5,718 nt of DNA, from the NCBI GenBank assembly GCA_910578655.1, contig CAJTQE010000089.1:1-5718 (forward strand). The letters are read 5' to 3'. This stretch comes from an uncultured Christensenella sp. GTDB taxonomy: Bacteria; Bacillota; Clostridia; Christensenellales; Borkfalkiaceae. The notes beneath the pieces were generated by a model that searched no databases, had not been told where the DNA came from, and was given only the letters and a program-made list of their open reading frames with translations. The position numbers were made by a program, and so were the translations under genes. Shown here piece after piece: positions 1 to 5,138 of the stretch; within the stretch, counting starts at the first letter, position 1; each line of letters starts with the position of its first letter.

Positions 1-88
1 CTACCCCCTGTTTGCGTGTCAATTCAAAAGCAGTGTCTAAAATTTTATCCCTTGTCGTTAATTTTTTTGCCAATCGTCCCCCCCACAA
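1..88 (-). CDS. TetR-family transcriptional regulator, N-terminal fragment
   Basis: The minus strand reads, after a possible TTG start, AKKLTTRDKILDTAFEL and then TRKQGV before the window edge. This matches the first helix of TetR/AcrR DNA-binding domains (typical form TRxxILxxAxxLxxxxG). Such proteins are dimeric repressors with an N-terminal helix-turn-helix and a C-terminal ligand pocket; here only about 24-29 residues are present, so the ligand cannot be guessed. No in-frame ATG exists. The start is either TTG at 86-88, eight bases after a GGTG ribosome binding site, or TTG at 71-73, four bases after a run of seven G. A stop at 113-115 limits the frame. A palindrome and a consensus promoter lie just upstream. 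The family call is fairly secure; the start is not, because G7 and A7 runs could hide an indel. Confidence 0.75.
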   Translation of the reverse strand, partial: MWGGRLAKKLTTRDKILDTAFELTRKQGV

Positions 89-90
89 AA

Positions 91-124
91 TAATAACACC
101 AGTTATTAATAACTAATGTTATTA
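91..124. promoter_or_regulatory. 34-bp palindromic operator, probably for the TetR regulator
   Basis: The left arm (91-107, TAATAACACCAGTTATT) and the reverse complement of the right arm (108-124, TAATAACATTAGTTATT) agree at 15 of 17 positions. The right end overlaps the -10 box at 121-126, and the expected transcription start (about 114) falls inside the palindrome. A TetR dimer bound here would block transcription of its own gene, which is the usual family arrangement. The symmetry and position are visible in the sequence; binding by this particular TetR is inferred. Confidence 0.7.
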
Positions 125-149
125 TATATTATAATATTGTTGCTGTCAA
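121..149 (-). promoter_or_regulatory. Consensus sigma-A promoter of the TetR gene
   Basis: On the minus strand a perfect -35 box TTGACA (144-149) is separated by 17 bases from a perfect -10 box TATAAT (121-126). Expected transcription starts near 114, giving a leader of roughly 26-41 bases depending on which TTG is used. Such a strong promoter overlapped by a palindrome suggests a gene that is tightly repressed until induced. Confidence 0.85.
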
Positions 150-169
150 GCCTGAGAATTTCATTTCAT

Positions 170-206
170 ATAAAAAGAAAAAAGCAAGCTTTTAAAAAAG
201 CTTGCT
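170..206 (-). terminator. Intrinsic terminator of the 77-residue gene
   Basis: The stem AGCAAGCTTTT / AAAAGCTTGCT (183-193 with 196-206) is followed on the minus strand by a T-rich run (170-182). It lies about 30 bases after the stop of the small upstream gene and before the TetR promoter, so it separates the two transcripts. Confidence 0.85.
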
Positions 207-237
207 ATCTATTTAGATTATCATTAAATTTGCAGTG

Positions 238-471
238 TTAATCGCTATATCTGTCAAGATTTGCGCGAATTGCCTCTATAAGTCTTTTTTCTGCCGCGAT
301 TTTACAATCTTTAGCAACTTTTGTATTTACTGTAGTACTATATAGCTTTGAAAGATCTTCCACAAGATTCTTCAAATGTACAGTATCAAGTATATTTATG
401 GAGCCGCAAAGCTCTTCCGCTGTAGATACTGTAGATTCGTTTGCAGTTGTGTTAGTTGTAGTCTTTTCCAT
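238..471 (-). CDS. Small protein of unknown function, 77 residues
   Basis: I do not recognise this protein. Its ATG is preceded by a good GGGAGG ribosome binding site nine bases upstream, and its stop is followed by an intrinsic terminator, so it is likely a real gene with its own transcript. Residues 1-18 are rich in Thr, Asn and Ser and look disordered. Residues 18-77 look mostly helical with charged and hydrophobic residues mixed (for example HLKNLVEDLSKLY and AAEKRLIEAIRANLDRY), and there are two cysteines. There is no signal peptide or membrane segment, so it is probably cytoplasmic. It sits between the tRNA-Ser terminator and the TetR gene, all on the same strand. I found no convincing promoter between 472 and 590. 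Confidence 0.65.
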   Translation of the reverse strand: MEKTTTNTTANESTVSTAEELCGSINILDTVHLKNLVEDLSKLYSTTVNTKVAKDCKIAAEKRLIEAIRANLDRYSD

Positions 472-577
472 AAGATAAAGCCTCCCGATTTAAAATATTT
501 ACAATCTAAGATATGCAAACGATAAATTTTTTACCACAATTATTTTAAAATTTGCACTTCAACTCTGCTGTTTTCGC

Positions 578-616
578 AAAAAAATAACTGTTGGATTAGT
601 TTTACTTATCCAACAG
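578..616 (-). terminator. Intrinsic terminator after tRNA-Ser
   Basis: On the minus strand the inverted repeat CTGTTGGAT / ATCCAACAG (608-616 with 588-596) is followed by TTATTTTTTT (578-587). It begins four bases past the tRNA 3' end, where the tRNA transcript should terminate. Confidence 0.85.
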
Positions 617-619
617 CTA

Positions 620-710
620 TGGCGCAGAGAAGAAGATTTGAACTTCCGGACGGGTATTAGCCGTCACACGATTTCCAATCGTGCGCCTTAAACCGCTCAG
701 CCATCTCTGC
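620..710 (-). tRNA. tRNA-Ser (anticodon GGA)
   Basis: The minus strand folds as a 91-base class II tRNA. The acceptor arm GCAGAGA pairs with TCTCTGC, followed by discriminator G and an encoded CCA. The D region begins TGGCTGAGCGG. The anticodon stem ACGAT/ATCGT encloses TTGGAAA with anticodon GGA (674-676 on the plus strand), which reads UCC and UCU. The long variable arm GACGG-ctaatac-CCGTC is typical of serine tRNAs, and the T-loop is TTCAAAT. It has its own promoter and terminator and stands as a single gene. Confidence 0.97.
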
Positions 711-728
711 ATTGCTTAATTCTTGCTT

Positions 729-757
729 ATTTTAGCCTATTTTAAGCCAAAAATCAA
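729..757 (-). promoter_or_regulatory. Promoter of tRNA-Ser
   Basis: Minus-strand -35 TTGATT (752-757), a 17-base spacer, and -10 TAAAAT (729-734) would start transcription near 722, just before the tRNA 5' end at 710. The -35 box falls inside the stem-loop that follows coaX. Confidence 0.75.
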
Positions 758-775
758 GCGTTTTTGGCTAAAATA
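738..775 (-). terminator. Inverted repeat after coaX, possible terminator overlapping the tRNA promoter
   Basis: TATTTTAAGCCAAAAA (738-753) pairs with TTTTTGGCTAAAATA (761-775) through a 15-bp stem with one bulged A and a 7-base loop. It lies about 75 bases past the coaX stop and would end the panT-coaX transcript. No T run follows the stem on the minus strand, so it is a non-canonical terminator at best. The T-rich 3' arm might serve instead. Confidence 0.45.
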
Positions 776-849
776 AACTTTTTTGCAAAATTTACAAACA
801 AACACTTTCAGTTTCGAATAAAGCGCCTACGATTATAATTACTAAAACT

Positions 850-1623
850 TTATGTTTCATTATTTAAGTCGTAAATATATTTAAGCCCGTTGAGCGTAAG
901 CAGTTTATCAACATAATCAATTAAAGAAATTTCATTTGCAATTATTTCGGAAAAACCGCCCGTTGCAACTGTAGTAACATCATCGCGTTTCAACTCACGC
1001 TTAATTCTTTTGATAATATATTCAACCAACCCGGCAAATCCGTAAAATATGCCGGACTGCATATTAGTAACAGTACTTTTTCCTATAACTTTTTCCGGCT
1101 TTTCAATTTCAACTCTGGGAAGCTTTGCCGTTCCGTTTACAAGACTGTCAAGCGAACCTTTAATTCCCGGAGCTATTACTCCGCCAATAAATTCATTTTT
1201 GTCATTAATTACATTAAAAGTAGTTGCGGTTCCGAAATCTACGATAATCAACGGAGACTTATATTTTAAAAGTGCGGCAACGTTATTTAGTACCCTATCC
1301 GCTCCAACCTCCTTGGCATTATCCACTTTCAAATTCAGTCCTGTTTTTAAACCTGGTTCAAGCATCATCGGCTTAAATTTAAGATAATTTTGACACATTC
1401 TTGACAATGTATAATCAAGTTGCGGAACAACCGACGAAATTATGCCGCCGTTTATTGAATCTATTAAAATGTTATTGTTATTTAAAATGCTTAAAAGCTG
1501 ACCACCATACTCGTCTGAGGTCTTTTTATGGTCAGTGGCAACGCGGAAACTAATAACCAATTTATCGTTGTCGAACAAACCGTATTTAATATTCGTATTA
1601 CCTACGTCCATACAAATAATCAT
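850..1623 (-). CDS. coaX: Type III pantothenate kinase CoaX
   Basis: CoaX phosphorylates pantothenate with ATP to 4'-phosphopantothenate, the first committed step of coenzyme A synthesis, in the cytoplasm. Type III enzymes belong to the ASKHA fold, act as dimers and typically need a monovalent cation. All hallmark motifs are present: the N-terminal phosphate loop DVGNTNIKYGLF (residues 6-17), GGIISSVVPQL (59-69), GADR (107-110), the acidic IIVDFGTATTF (126-136), GGVIAPGI (147-154) and ATGGFS (220-225). The 257 residues are a normal family length with no lesion. The ATG follows a GAGGA ribosome binding site by six bases and overlaps the stop of the upstream transporter gene as ATGA, indicating translational coupling. 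It is the second gene of a two-gene operon. Confidence 0.96.
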   Translation of the reverse strand: MIICMDVGNTNIKYGLFDNDKLVISFRVATDHKKTSDEYGGQLLSILNNNNILIDSINGGIISSVVPQLDYTLSRMCQNYLKFKPMMLEPGLKTGLNLKVDNAKEVGADRVLNNVAALLKYKSPLIIVDFGTATTFNVINDKNEFIGGVIAPGIKGSLDSLVNGTAKLPRVEIEKPEKVIGKSTVTNMQSGIFYGFAGLVEYIIKRIKRELKRDDVTTVATGGFSEIIANEISLIDYVDKLLTLNGLKYIYDLNNET

Positions 1624-2228
1624 ATATTTTCCTCAACAAATATCTTAGTTTTAATAAACTTACGGCTCACCTTTTTAAGAACAGCAACATAAACGGGAAC
1701 GAGAACAATGCAAGCAATTAATTCTATCGGAAAATAAATTGAAACCGCCAATTGTAAGATTTGCGTCAACGCGCCCATAGCGTCACCTGACCAAATATTT
1801 ACAGAAAAAAGATACAGCACAGTATTCGTCAGTGAACCGATAAGTCCAGCTATTCCTGCCGGTACAGATTCTCGCAAGAATATACGCTTTGAATTCCTGA
1901 ATAACCTCGATAAGCCGAAATAAGTCCAATATGCAGTTATTCCGATAAAAAATCTCGGTAAAACGGAAATCAGCGGATTTGCATAAAATATATACATTGA
2001 AGCAAAAATCAAACAAAATATGCAACTGCAAACGCCAAGAAGTGTTCCGCCGATAAAACTTTTTTTCCAATCGTCATAGATACTTAACGCTATCGCTACC
2101 GGTAAAGAAAGAATACAAGCAGTCATTCCTAGCGGCGAAAGAACCGCTCCCTCTAAAAGAAAAAGCACGAATATCAGTGCCAACATTACGCCGATAAATG
2201 CGACAAAATGCGCTTTATTGTTTTTCAT
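1620..2228 (-). CDS. ECF transporter S component, probably for pantothenate (PanT-like)
   Basis: This 202-residue protein has about six hydrophobic segments (roughly residues 8-28, 35-50, 57-80, 86-107, 122-142 and 163-184). It also carries features of the ECF substrate-binding (S) family: NPLISVLPRFFIG (84-96) and a Gly-rich stretch running into TNTVLYL (134-140). S components bind a vitamin in the membrane and share a common energising module (EcfA, EcfA', EcfT) encoded elsewhere; none is present here. Coupling by a 4-base overlap to coaX makes pantothenate the likely substrate; that part is inference from context. I chose ATG 2226-2228 because GGAGG lies just upstream. An ATG at 2249 is in frame but has no ribosome binding site and would place that GGAGG inside the gene. 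Confidence 0.8.
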   Translation of the reverse strand: MKNNKAHFVAFIGVMLALIFVLFLLEGAVLSPLGMTACILSLPVAIALSIYDDWKKSFIGGTLLGVCSCIFCLIFASMYIFYANPLISVLPRFFIGITAYWTYFGLSRLFRNSKRIFLRESVPAGIAGLIGSLTNTVLYLFSVNIWSGDAMGALTQILQLAVSIYFPIELIACIVLVPVYVAVLKKVSRKFIKTKIFVEENI

Positions 2229-2326
2229 AAAACCTCCGTCGAATCCCATTAAAGAGTATCCGCAAAATTAAAAATTATGCAACTAATCGGTCGAATTGCT
2301 TTTAAAACATATACGCCAACATAATA

Positions 2327-2355
2327 ATTATATCATTGAGCAATATTTTATGCAA
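2327..2355 (-). promoter_or_regulatory. Promoter of the panT-coaX operon
   Basis: Minus-strand -35 TTGCAT (2350-2355), a 17-base spacer, and a perfect -10 TATAAT (2327-2332) would start near 2320, leaving a leader of about 90 bases before the chosen ATG. That leader carries ATTCGAC twice (2290-2296 and 2238-2244 on the plus strand as GTCGAAT). I do not recognise a known riboswitch in it. Confidence 0.8.
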
Positions 2356-2378
2356 GCATTTCAAAGATATGTAACATT

Positions 2379-2407
2379 TTTACAGTTAATTTAATATTAT
2401 TTAATAT
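2379..2407 (+). promoter_or_regulatory. Promoter of the Cys-rich peptide gene
   Basis: Plus-strand -35 TTTACA (2379-2384), a 17-base spacer, and -10 TAATAT (2402-2407) point to a start near 2414 and a leader of about 70 bases. It is back to back with the panT-coaX promoter, whose -35 box ends 23 bases before this one. Confidence 0.6.
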
Positions 2408-2421
2408 ACCCATTAACGGAA

Positions 2422-2462
2422 CTGCAAAGGCAAAACAAAAAAATTTACATACCGCCTTGCAG
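2422..2462 (+). promoter_or_regulatory. Leader stem-loop upstream of the Cys-rich peptide
   Basis: CTGCAAAGGC (2422-2431) pairs with GCCTTGCAG (2454-2462) with one bulged A, leaving a 22-base A-rich loop. It ends 10 bases before the AGGAGG ribosome binding site, which stays exposed. Possible roles are mRNA stabilisation or a protein-binding leader; no known riboswitch class is recognised. Confidence 0.5.
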
Positions 2463-2484
2463 CTAATTTCACAGGAGGAAACAT

Positions 2485-2703
2485 ATGAACATTTTTTCGC
2501 ATTGTGGCGGCAACAGCTGCCTTTGGATTTTGATACTTTTACTTCTTGCAGCAAGTTGCAGTGGTAACAGCTTAGAAAACATTCTCAGCGGAAGCTGTAC
2601 TCCCATACTTATTGCTCTGATATACAGTATGTGGAAGAACGGAACGCTTTCAAATCTGTTATGCGGAAACGGCGGATGCGGTTGCGGATGCGGTTGTAAC
2701 TAA
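2485..2703 (+). CDS. Cys-rich small membrane peptide with Gly-Cys tail, 72 residues
   Basis: A strong AGGAGG (2473-2478) lies six bases before the ATG, and a perfect intrinsic terminator follows the stop, so this is a well-expressed single gene. Residues 13-23 (LWILILLLLAA) are strongly hydrophobic and could be a membrane anchor or part of a signal sequence. A second hydrophobic stretch covers about 39-50. Nine cysteines lie at 7, 12, 25, 38, 60, 65, 67, 69 and 71, and the tail is GGCGCGCGCN. Similar short Clostridia peptides are sometimes labelled 'chorion class high-cysteine' by composition alone, which says nothing about function. Metal binding, redox sensing, or a processed secreted peptide are all possible. 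No modifying enzyme or transporter is adjacent, which argues against an ordinary bacteriocin locus. Confidence 0.8.
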   Translation: MNIFSHCGGNSCLWILILLLLAASCSGNSLENILSGSCTPILIALIYSMWKNGTLSNLLCGNGGCGCGCGCN

Positions 2704-2710
2704 GTCGTCA

Positions 2711-2753
2711 AAAAAAATAGGGATTGCCTTAAGGTAATCCCTATTACTTTTTA
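2711..2753. terminator. Bidirectional intrinsic terminator
   Basis: A 13-bp stem with one G-T wobble (2716-2728 with 2733-2745, loop TTAA) is flanked by seven A on the left and TACTTTTT on the right. It can therefore end the plus-strand Cys-rich peptide transcript. On the minus strand it is followed by seven T and can end the Nudix operon transcript, whose stop lies about 50 bases away. Confidence 0.92.
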
Positions 2754-2793
2754 AATTTGATTGATTTAACTTTTTCTTAACTGAACATTGCAC

Positions 2794-3333
2794 TTAGTTG
2801 CACAATTCATTTTTTATTAAAAGATATTTATATACCGCAACTATTGTCTTTGAATCGCATATTTCACCACTTTCTATCATAGCCAAAACGGCATTAACGT
2901 CTATAAAACAATAATTTAAAAACTCGTTATCATCCAAATTCTGAGCTGTAATTTCAAATTTTTCCGCAATATAAATATGAATTATCTCGTCAGTATACCC
3001 GGGTGATGGAAATATATCAAGCAAGTGTGAAAGCTCTGCCTTAAATCCCGTTTCTTCTTCAAGCTCCCTTGCGGCTGCAACCATAGCGTCCTCGCCATTA
3101 TTAAGTTTACCTGCGGGAATTTCATAAATTGGCTTTCCGTAAAGGTATCTAAACTGTTTGACAAGTAGTATTTGTTCATCCTTAACCAACAGAACGGCAG
3201 CACCTCCGCTATGCCTTACACATTCGCGCTTGGATGTTTTTCCATCGGGAAGCTCAACTTCGTCCAGCTCAAGACGCAATATTTTTCCATCGTAAACGGT
3301 TTTTGAATTTAACTTTATTTCCTGTAATTTCAT
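2794..3333 (-). CDS. Nudix hydrolase, ADP-ribose pyrophosphatase type
   Basis: The 179-residue protein has a complete Nudix box (G-x5-E-x7-REUxEExGU) at residues 75-97, including G75, E81, R89, E90, E93 and E94, which bind the catalytic Mg2+. Beyond the box, DIFPSPGYTDE (106-116) carries the proline typical of ADP-ribose pyrophosphatases, which cleave ADP-ribose to AMP and ribose 5-phosphate. The N-terminal strand region (KTVYDGKILRLELDEVELPD) also fits that subfamily. Length and motifs are normal, so it should be an active, dimeric cytoplasmic enzyme that clears ADP-ribose from NAD turnover. The ATG overlaps the upstream stop as ATGA and has no strong ribosome binding site of its own, so translation likely depends on the upstream gene. 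A different nucleotide-sugar substrate cannot be excluded. Confidence 0.93.
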   Translation of the reverse strand: MKLQEIKLNSKTVYDGKILRLELDEVELPDGKTSKRECVRHSGGAAVLLVKDEQILLVKQFRYLYGKPIYEIPAGKLNNGEDAMVAAARELEEETGFKAELSHLLDIFPSPGYTDEIIHIYIAEKFEITAQNLDDNEFLNYCFIDVNAVLAMIESGEICDSKTIVAVYKYLLIKNELCN

Positions 3334-4049
3334 AACAGCTTTTCAAACTCTGCAATAAATTCAATAAGAGTTGCCACGTTGTCGCTTACACAACGGTGAT
3401 ATAAAACAAAATAATTATAACCGCAAATTAATGCGTCTATAAGCTCTTCATTTCCATCTTTGACGGCATTACACAATGCGTCAAGCATTTTAAACGCACT
3501 TTCAGCCTCATCTTTTGCAACAGCAGAAGCAACAAATTCCTTTTCCGCTTCAACGGTCAACAAAATTGAAGATATAAGCTGCGACTTTCCGCCGTTCGCT
3601 TCCACATCATCAGTTTCTTCAAGCTGTTCCTTAAAAACTTGTTTTACCAAATCGGCAAGTCCGACGATAATCGTATTACAGAACGCCTTGTAACTTTCAA
3701 AATAACTCCCGTCTTCTCTGAAATAAACCTGCAAAAATTCGCTTAAATTTATCGTATCTCTGTCGAACTCAACCAACAAGCAAAATATAAACGCAAGCCT
3801 TTGACCGATGGTTTGCGGAAGCACGACTTTACCTGTAAACGACGCGCTACCGCTTATCAAACATTTTGATTTTTGCTCTACATAATTAAAATCCTTAGTA
3901 ACCTTATCAAATAACCCGTAAAGTTCCGGGCTATTAACAATACATTTCAACAAATCTTTAATTTTTGTGGTTGCCATAATAAACTTACAGGTCGTAAGCT
4001 CGTCGCATTTTTCAAGAAATACAGATATCTGTTCCTTTGTGCTTTTCAT
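3330..4049 (-). CDS. Conserved-looking protein of unknown function, 239 residues
   Basis: I do not recognise a named domain. The protein appears soluble and mostly helical, with no signal peptide. The N-terminal part holds motif-like blocks: FIMATTKIKDLLKCIVNSPE (23-42), VVLPQTIGQRLAFIFCLLVE (75-94) and REDGSYFESYKAFCN (111-125). An acidic, Gly-containing stretch (141-155) links it to a helical C-terminal part (156-239) rich in Ala, Glu and Lys. Cysteines are scattered and show no zinc-type pattern. The ATG follows AAGGTGA by a few bases. It is the first gene of an operon with the Nudix hydrolase, overlapping it by four bases, so the two are probably made in fixed ratio and may act together. 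I have an impression of similar proteins beside Nudix genes in other Clostridia, but cannot verify it here. Confidence 0.85.
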   Translation of the reverse strand: MKSTKEQISVFLEKCDELTTCKFIMATTKIKDLLKCIVNSPELYGLFDKVTKDFNYVEQKSKCLISGSASFTGKVVLPQTIGQRLAFIFCLLVEFDRDTINLSEFLQVYFREDGSYFESYKAFCNTIIVGLADLVKQVFKEQLEETDDVEANGGKSQLISSILLTVEAEKEFVASAVAKDEAESAFKMLDALCNAVKDGNEELIDALICGYNYFVLYHRCVSDNVATLIEFIAEFEKLL

Positions 4050-4077
4050 TTTTCACCTTAAATAGTTAGTTAAAACT

Positions 4078-4086
4078 ATTATATCA
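4078..4086 (-). promoter_or_regulatory. Extended -10 promoter of the 239-residue/Nudix operon
   Basis: The minus strand has TGATATAAT, a TGn-TATAAT extended -10 element (4078-4086). The -35 region is poor (TTTAAT-like about 17 bases upstream), as is common for extended -10 promoters. The start would be near 4071, about 20 bases before the ATG. Confidence 0.75.
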
Positions 4087-4126
4087 CACTCAAATTGAAA
4101 ATTAAATGATTTTTTAGACAAATATC

Positions 4127-4155
4127 TTGATTTTATGCAAATAATTATGTATAAT
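4127..4155 (+). promoter_or_regulatory. Promoter of the DUF4364-TSCPD operon
   Basis: Plus-strand -35 TTGATT (4127-4132), a 17-base spacer, and a perfect -10 TATAAT (4150-4155) predict a start near 4162. ATG codons at 4135 and 4147 lie inside this promoter and so cannot be the translation start of its transcript. Confidence 0.82.
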
Positions 4156-4185
4156 GAATTTAACTTTTACTTTTTGAAACTAATT

Positions 4186-4710
4186 ATGCTGAATACGGGC
4201 GAAACATCAATCAACAAATTAATAATTCTTTTCGTCTTTGACAAAATGGAAGGCACGCTTTCAGAACGGACGTTAGTCGATATGTGCTCATCCACAAACA
4301 ACTGGATGGGCTATATGGACTGCGTAAACGTCATTCATAAGCTCATTGACGATAATTTTATTTATATTGTCAACGAGGACGAAGACACGCTTTACACCAT
4401 TACGCCCGACGGTCGGGAAACCCTTGCCAATTTCTACATAAATATTCCTAAAAGTGTAAGAGAAGAAATTTCTCAATTTGTCAAAAAAAATAGCGCAAGG
4501 TACCGTAACAGGCAGGAATGCCGTTCCGACTACTTTCAGAATATGGACGGAACTTTCACCGTAGCATTAAAAATACTTGCACCCGTTCAACCCTTGTTGG
4601 AACTAAAATTTGTAGTTCCGGACAAAAAAACAGCTAAGGCAATTTATAAAAAATGGGAAGAAAAGGCCGCCGACCTCTATTCGGTAATATATGAAAATTT
4701 ATGTGATTAG
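4186..4710 (+). CDS. DUF4364 family protein, probable winged-helix DNA-binding protein
   Basis: The N-terminal half resembles the DUF4364 family of Clostridia: INKLIILFVFDKMEGTLSE, a helical segment with NWMGYMDCVNVIHKLIDDNF, then a two-stranded wing with YTITPDGRETLANF. This layout is that of a winged helix, so DNA or RNA binding is likely, though no target is known. The C-terminal half (from about NIPKSVREEISQFV) is an alpha/beta domain ending in a long helix. I place the start at ATG 4186 (174 residues) because the in-frame ATGs at 4135 and 4147 overlap the promoter. The chosen start has only a weak ribosome binding site, and a TTG at 4174 is an alternative. The stop overlaps the ribosome binding site of the next gene. 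Confidence 0.82.
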   Translation: MLNTGETSINKLIILFVFDKMEGTLSERTLVDMCSSTNNWMGYMDCVNVIHKLIDDNFIYIVNEDEDTLYTITPDGRETLANFYINIPKSVREEISQFVKKNSARYRNRQECRSDYFQNMDGTFTVALKILAPVQPLLELKFVVPDKKTAKAIYKKWEEKAADLYSVIYENLCD

Positions 4711-4721
4711 GAGAAAATTAT

Positions 4722-4985
4722 ATGTTTGTGTACTACACTTCAGGAACTTGTTCAAGGCAAATAATATTTGATGTGGACAATGAGAACAAAATTCATTGCG
4801 TCAAATTTATCGGTGGTTGCAGCGGTAATTTGCAAGGTGTCGGCAAATTAGTCGAAGGCAAAAACATTGACGAGGTTGAAACCTTGCTTGCCGGTATTAA
4901 ATGCAAAAATAATACCTCTTGCCCCGACCAACTATCTAAGGCGATAGGCGCTTATAAAAAGTCAAAAGAAGAACCGACAAAGTAA
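4722..4985 (+). CDS. Stand-alone TSCPD domain protein (TIGR03905-like)
   Basis: The 87-residue protein carries the signature TSCPDQLSKAI (65-75) of the TSCPD domain, otherwise found at the C-terminus of some class II ribonucleotide reductases. Cysteines C10, C33 (GGCSGN), C61 and C67 are spaced as a likely zinc or other metal site; C26 is extra. The function of the stand-alone form is not established. AGGAG (4709-4713) lies eight bases before the ATG and overlaps the DUF4364 stop. The gap between the genes is 11 bases, so both are in one operon. Length is normal for the small family. Confidence 0.9.
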   Translation: MFVYYTSGTCSRQIIFDVDNENKIHCVKFIGGCSGNLQGVGKLVEGKNIDEVETLLAGIKCKNNTSCPDQLSKAIGAYKKSKEEPTK

Positions 4986-5059
4986 ACACATAAAAATACC
5001 AGGTGAAGGCGATTTGGTGTGAGCCCCAAATTATGAACAAAAAATTAAATAAATACGTT

Positions 5060-5095
5060 AATGAGTTCTGTATTGCACAGAGCTCATTCCTTTTA
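5060..5095 (+). terminator. Intrinsic terminator of the DUF4364-TSCPD operon
   Basis: A 12-bp stem (5060-5071 AATGAGTTCTGT with 5077-5088 ACAGAGCTCATT, one G-T wobble) with loop ATTGC is followed by CCTTTTA. It lies about 75 bases past the TSCPD stop. A weaker hairpin (ATTTGG / CCAAAT, about 5010-5032) precedes it. Confidence 0.8.
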
Positions 5096-5138
5096 GTTTG
5101 AGAGTAATTCTCATATCGTTGTAGATTTCTTTCTTTCT

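Noticed and set aside
840..852. TACTAAAACTTTA repeated at 5231-5243
   Set aside because: A single AT-rich 13-mer match in this length is plausible by chance, and the flanks are unrelated.
1049..1387. Plus-strand open frame of 112 codons opposite coaX
   Set aside because: It is antisense to well-matched CoaX motifs, lacks a ribosome binding site, and its composition is that of a shadow frame.
1783..2070. Minus-strand frame of 95 codons inside the S-component gene
   Set aside because: It overlaps a multi-span membrane protein with family motifs in another frame and has no independent start signal.
2348..2554. Minus-strand frame of 68 codons over the divergent promoter region
   Set aside because: It is antisense to the Cys-rich peptide, which has the stronger ribosome binding site and terminator, and it covers both promoters.
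2485..2703. Cys-rich peptide as a bacteriocin or lanthipeptide precursor
   Set aside because: No modification enzyme, leader-cleaving transporter or immunity gene is adjacent, and the hydrophobic segment is internal to a membrane-type sequence.
3460..3693. Plus-strand frame of 77 codons, Ser/Ala-rich
   Set aside because: It is the complement of the Ala/Glu-rich region of the 239-residue protein and has no start signals.
5099..5113. TGAGAGTAATTCTCA, a 7-1-7 inverted repeat faintly like a Fur or PerR box
   Set aside because: Two halves agree at six of seven positions, but it matches the consensus only partly and lies between two terminators with no promoter beside it.
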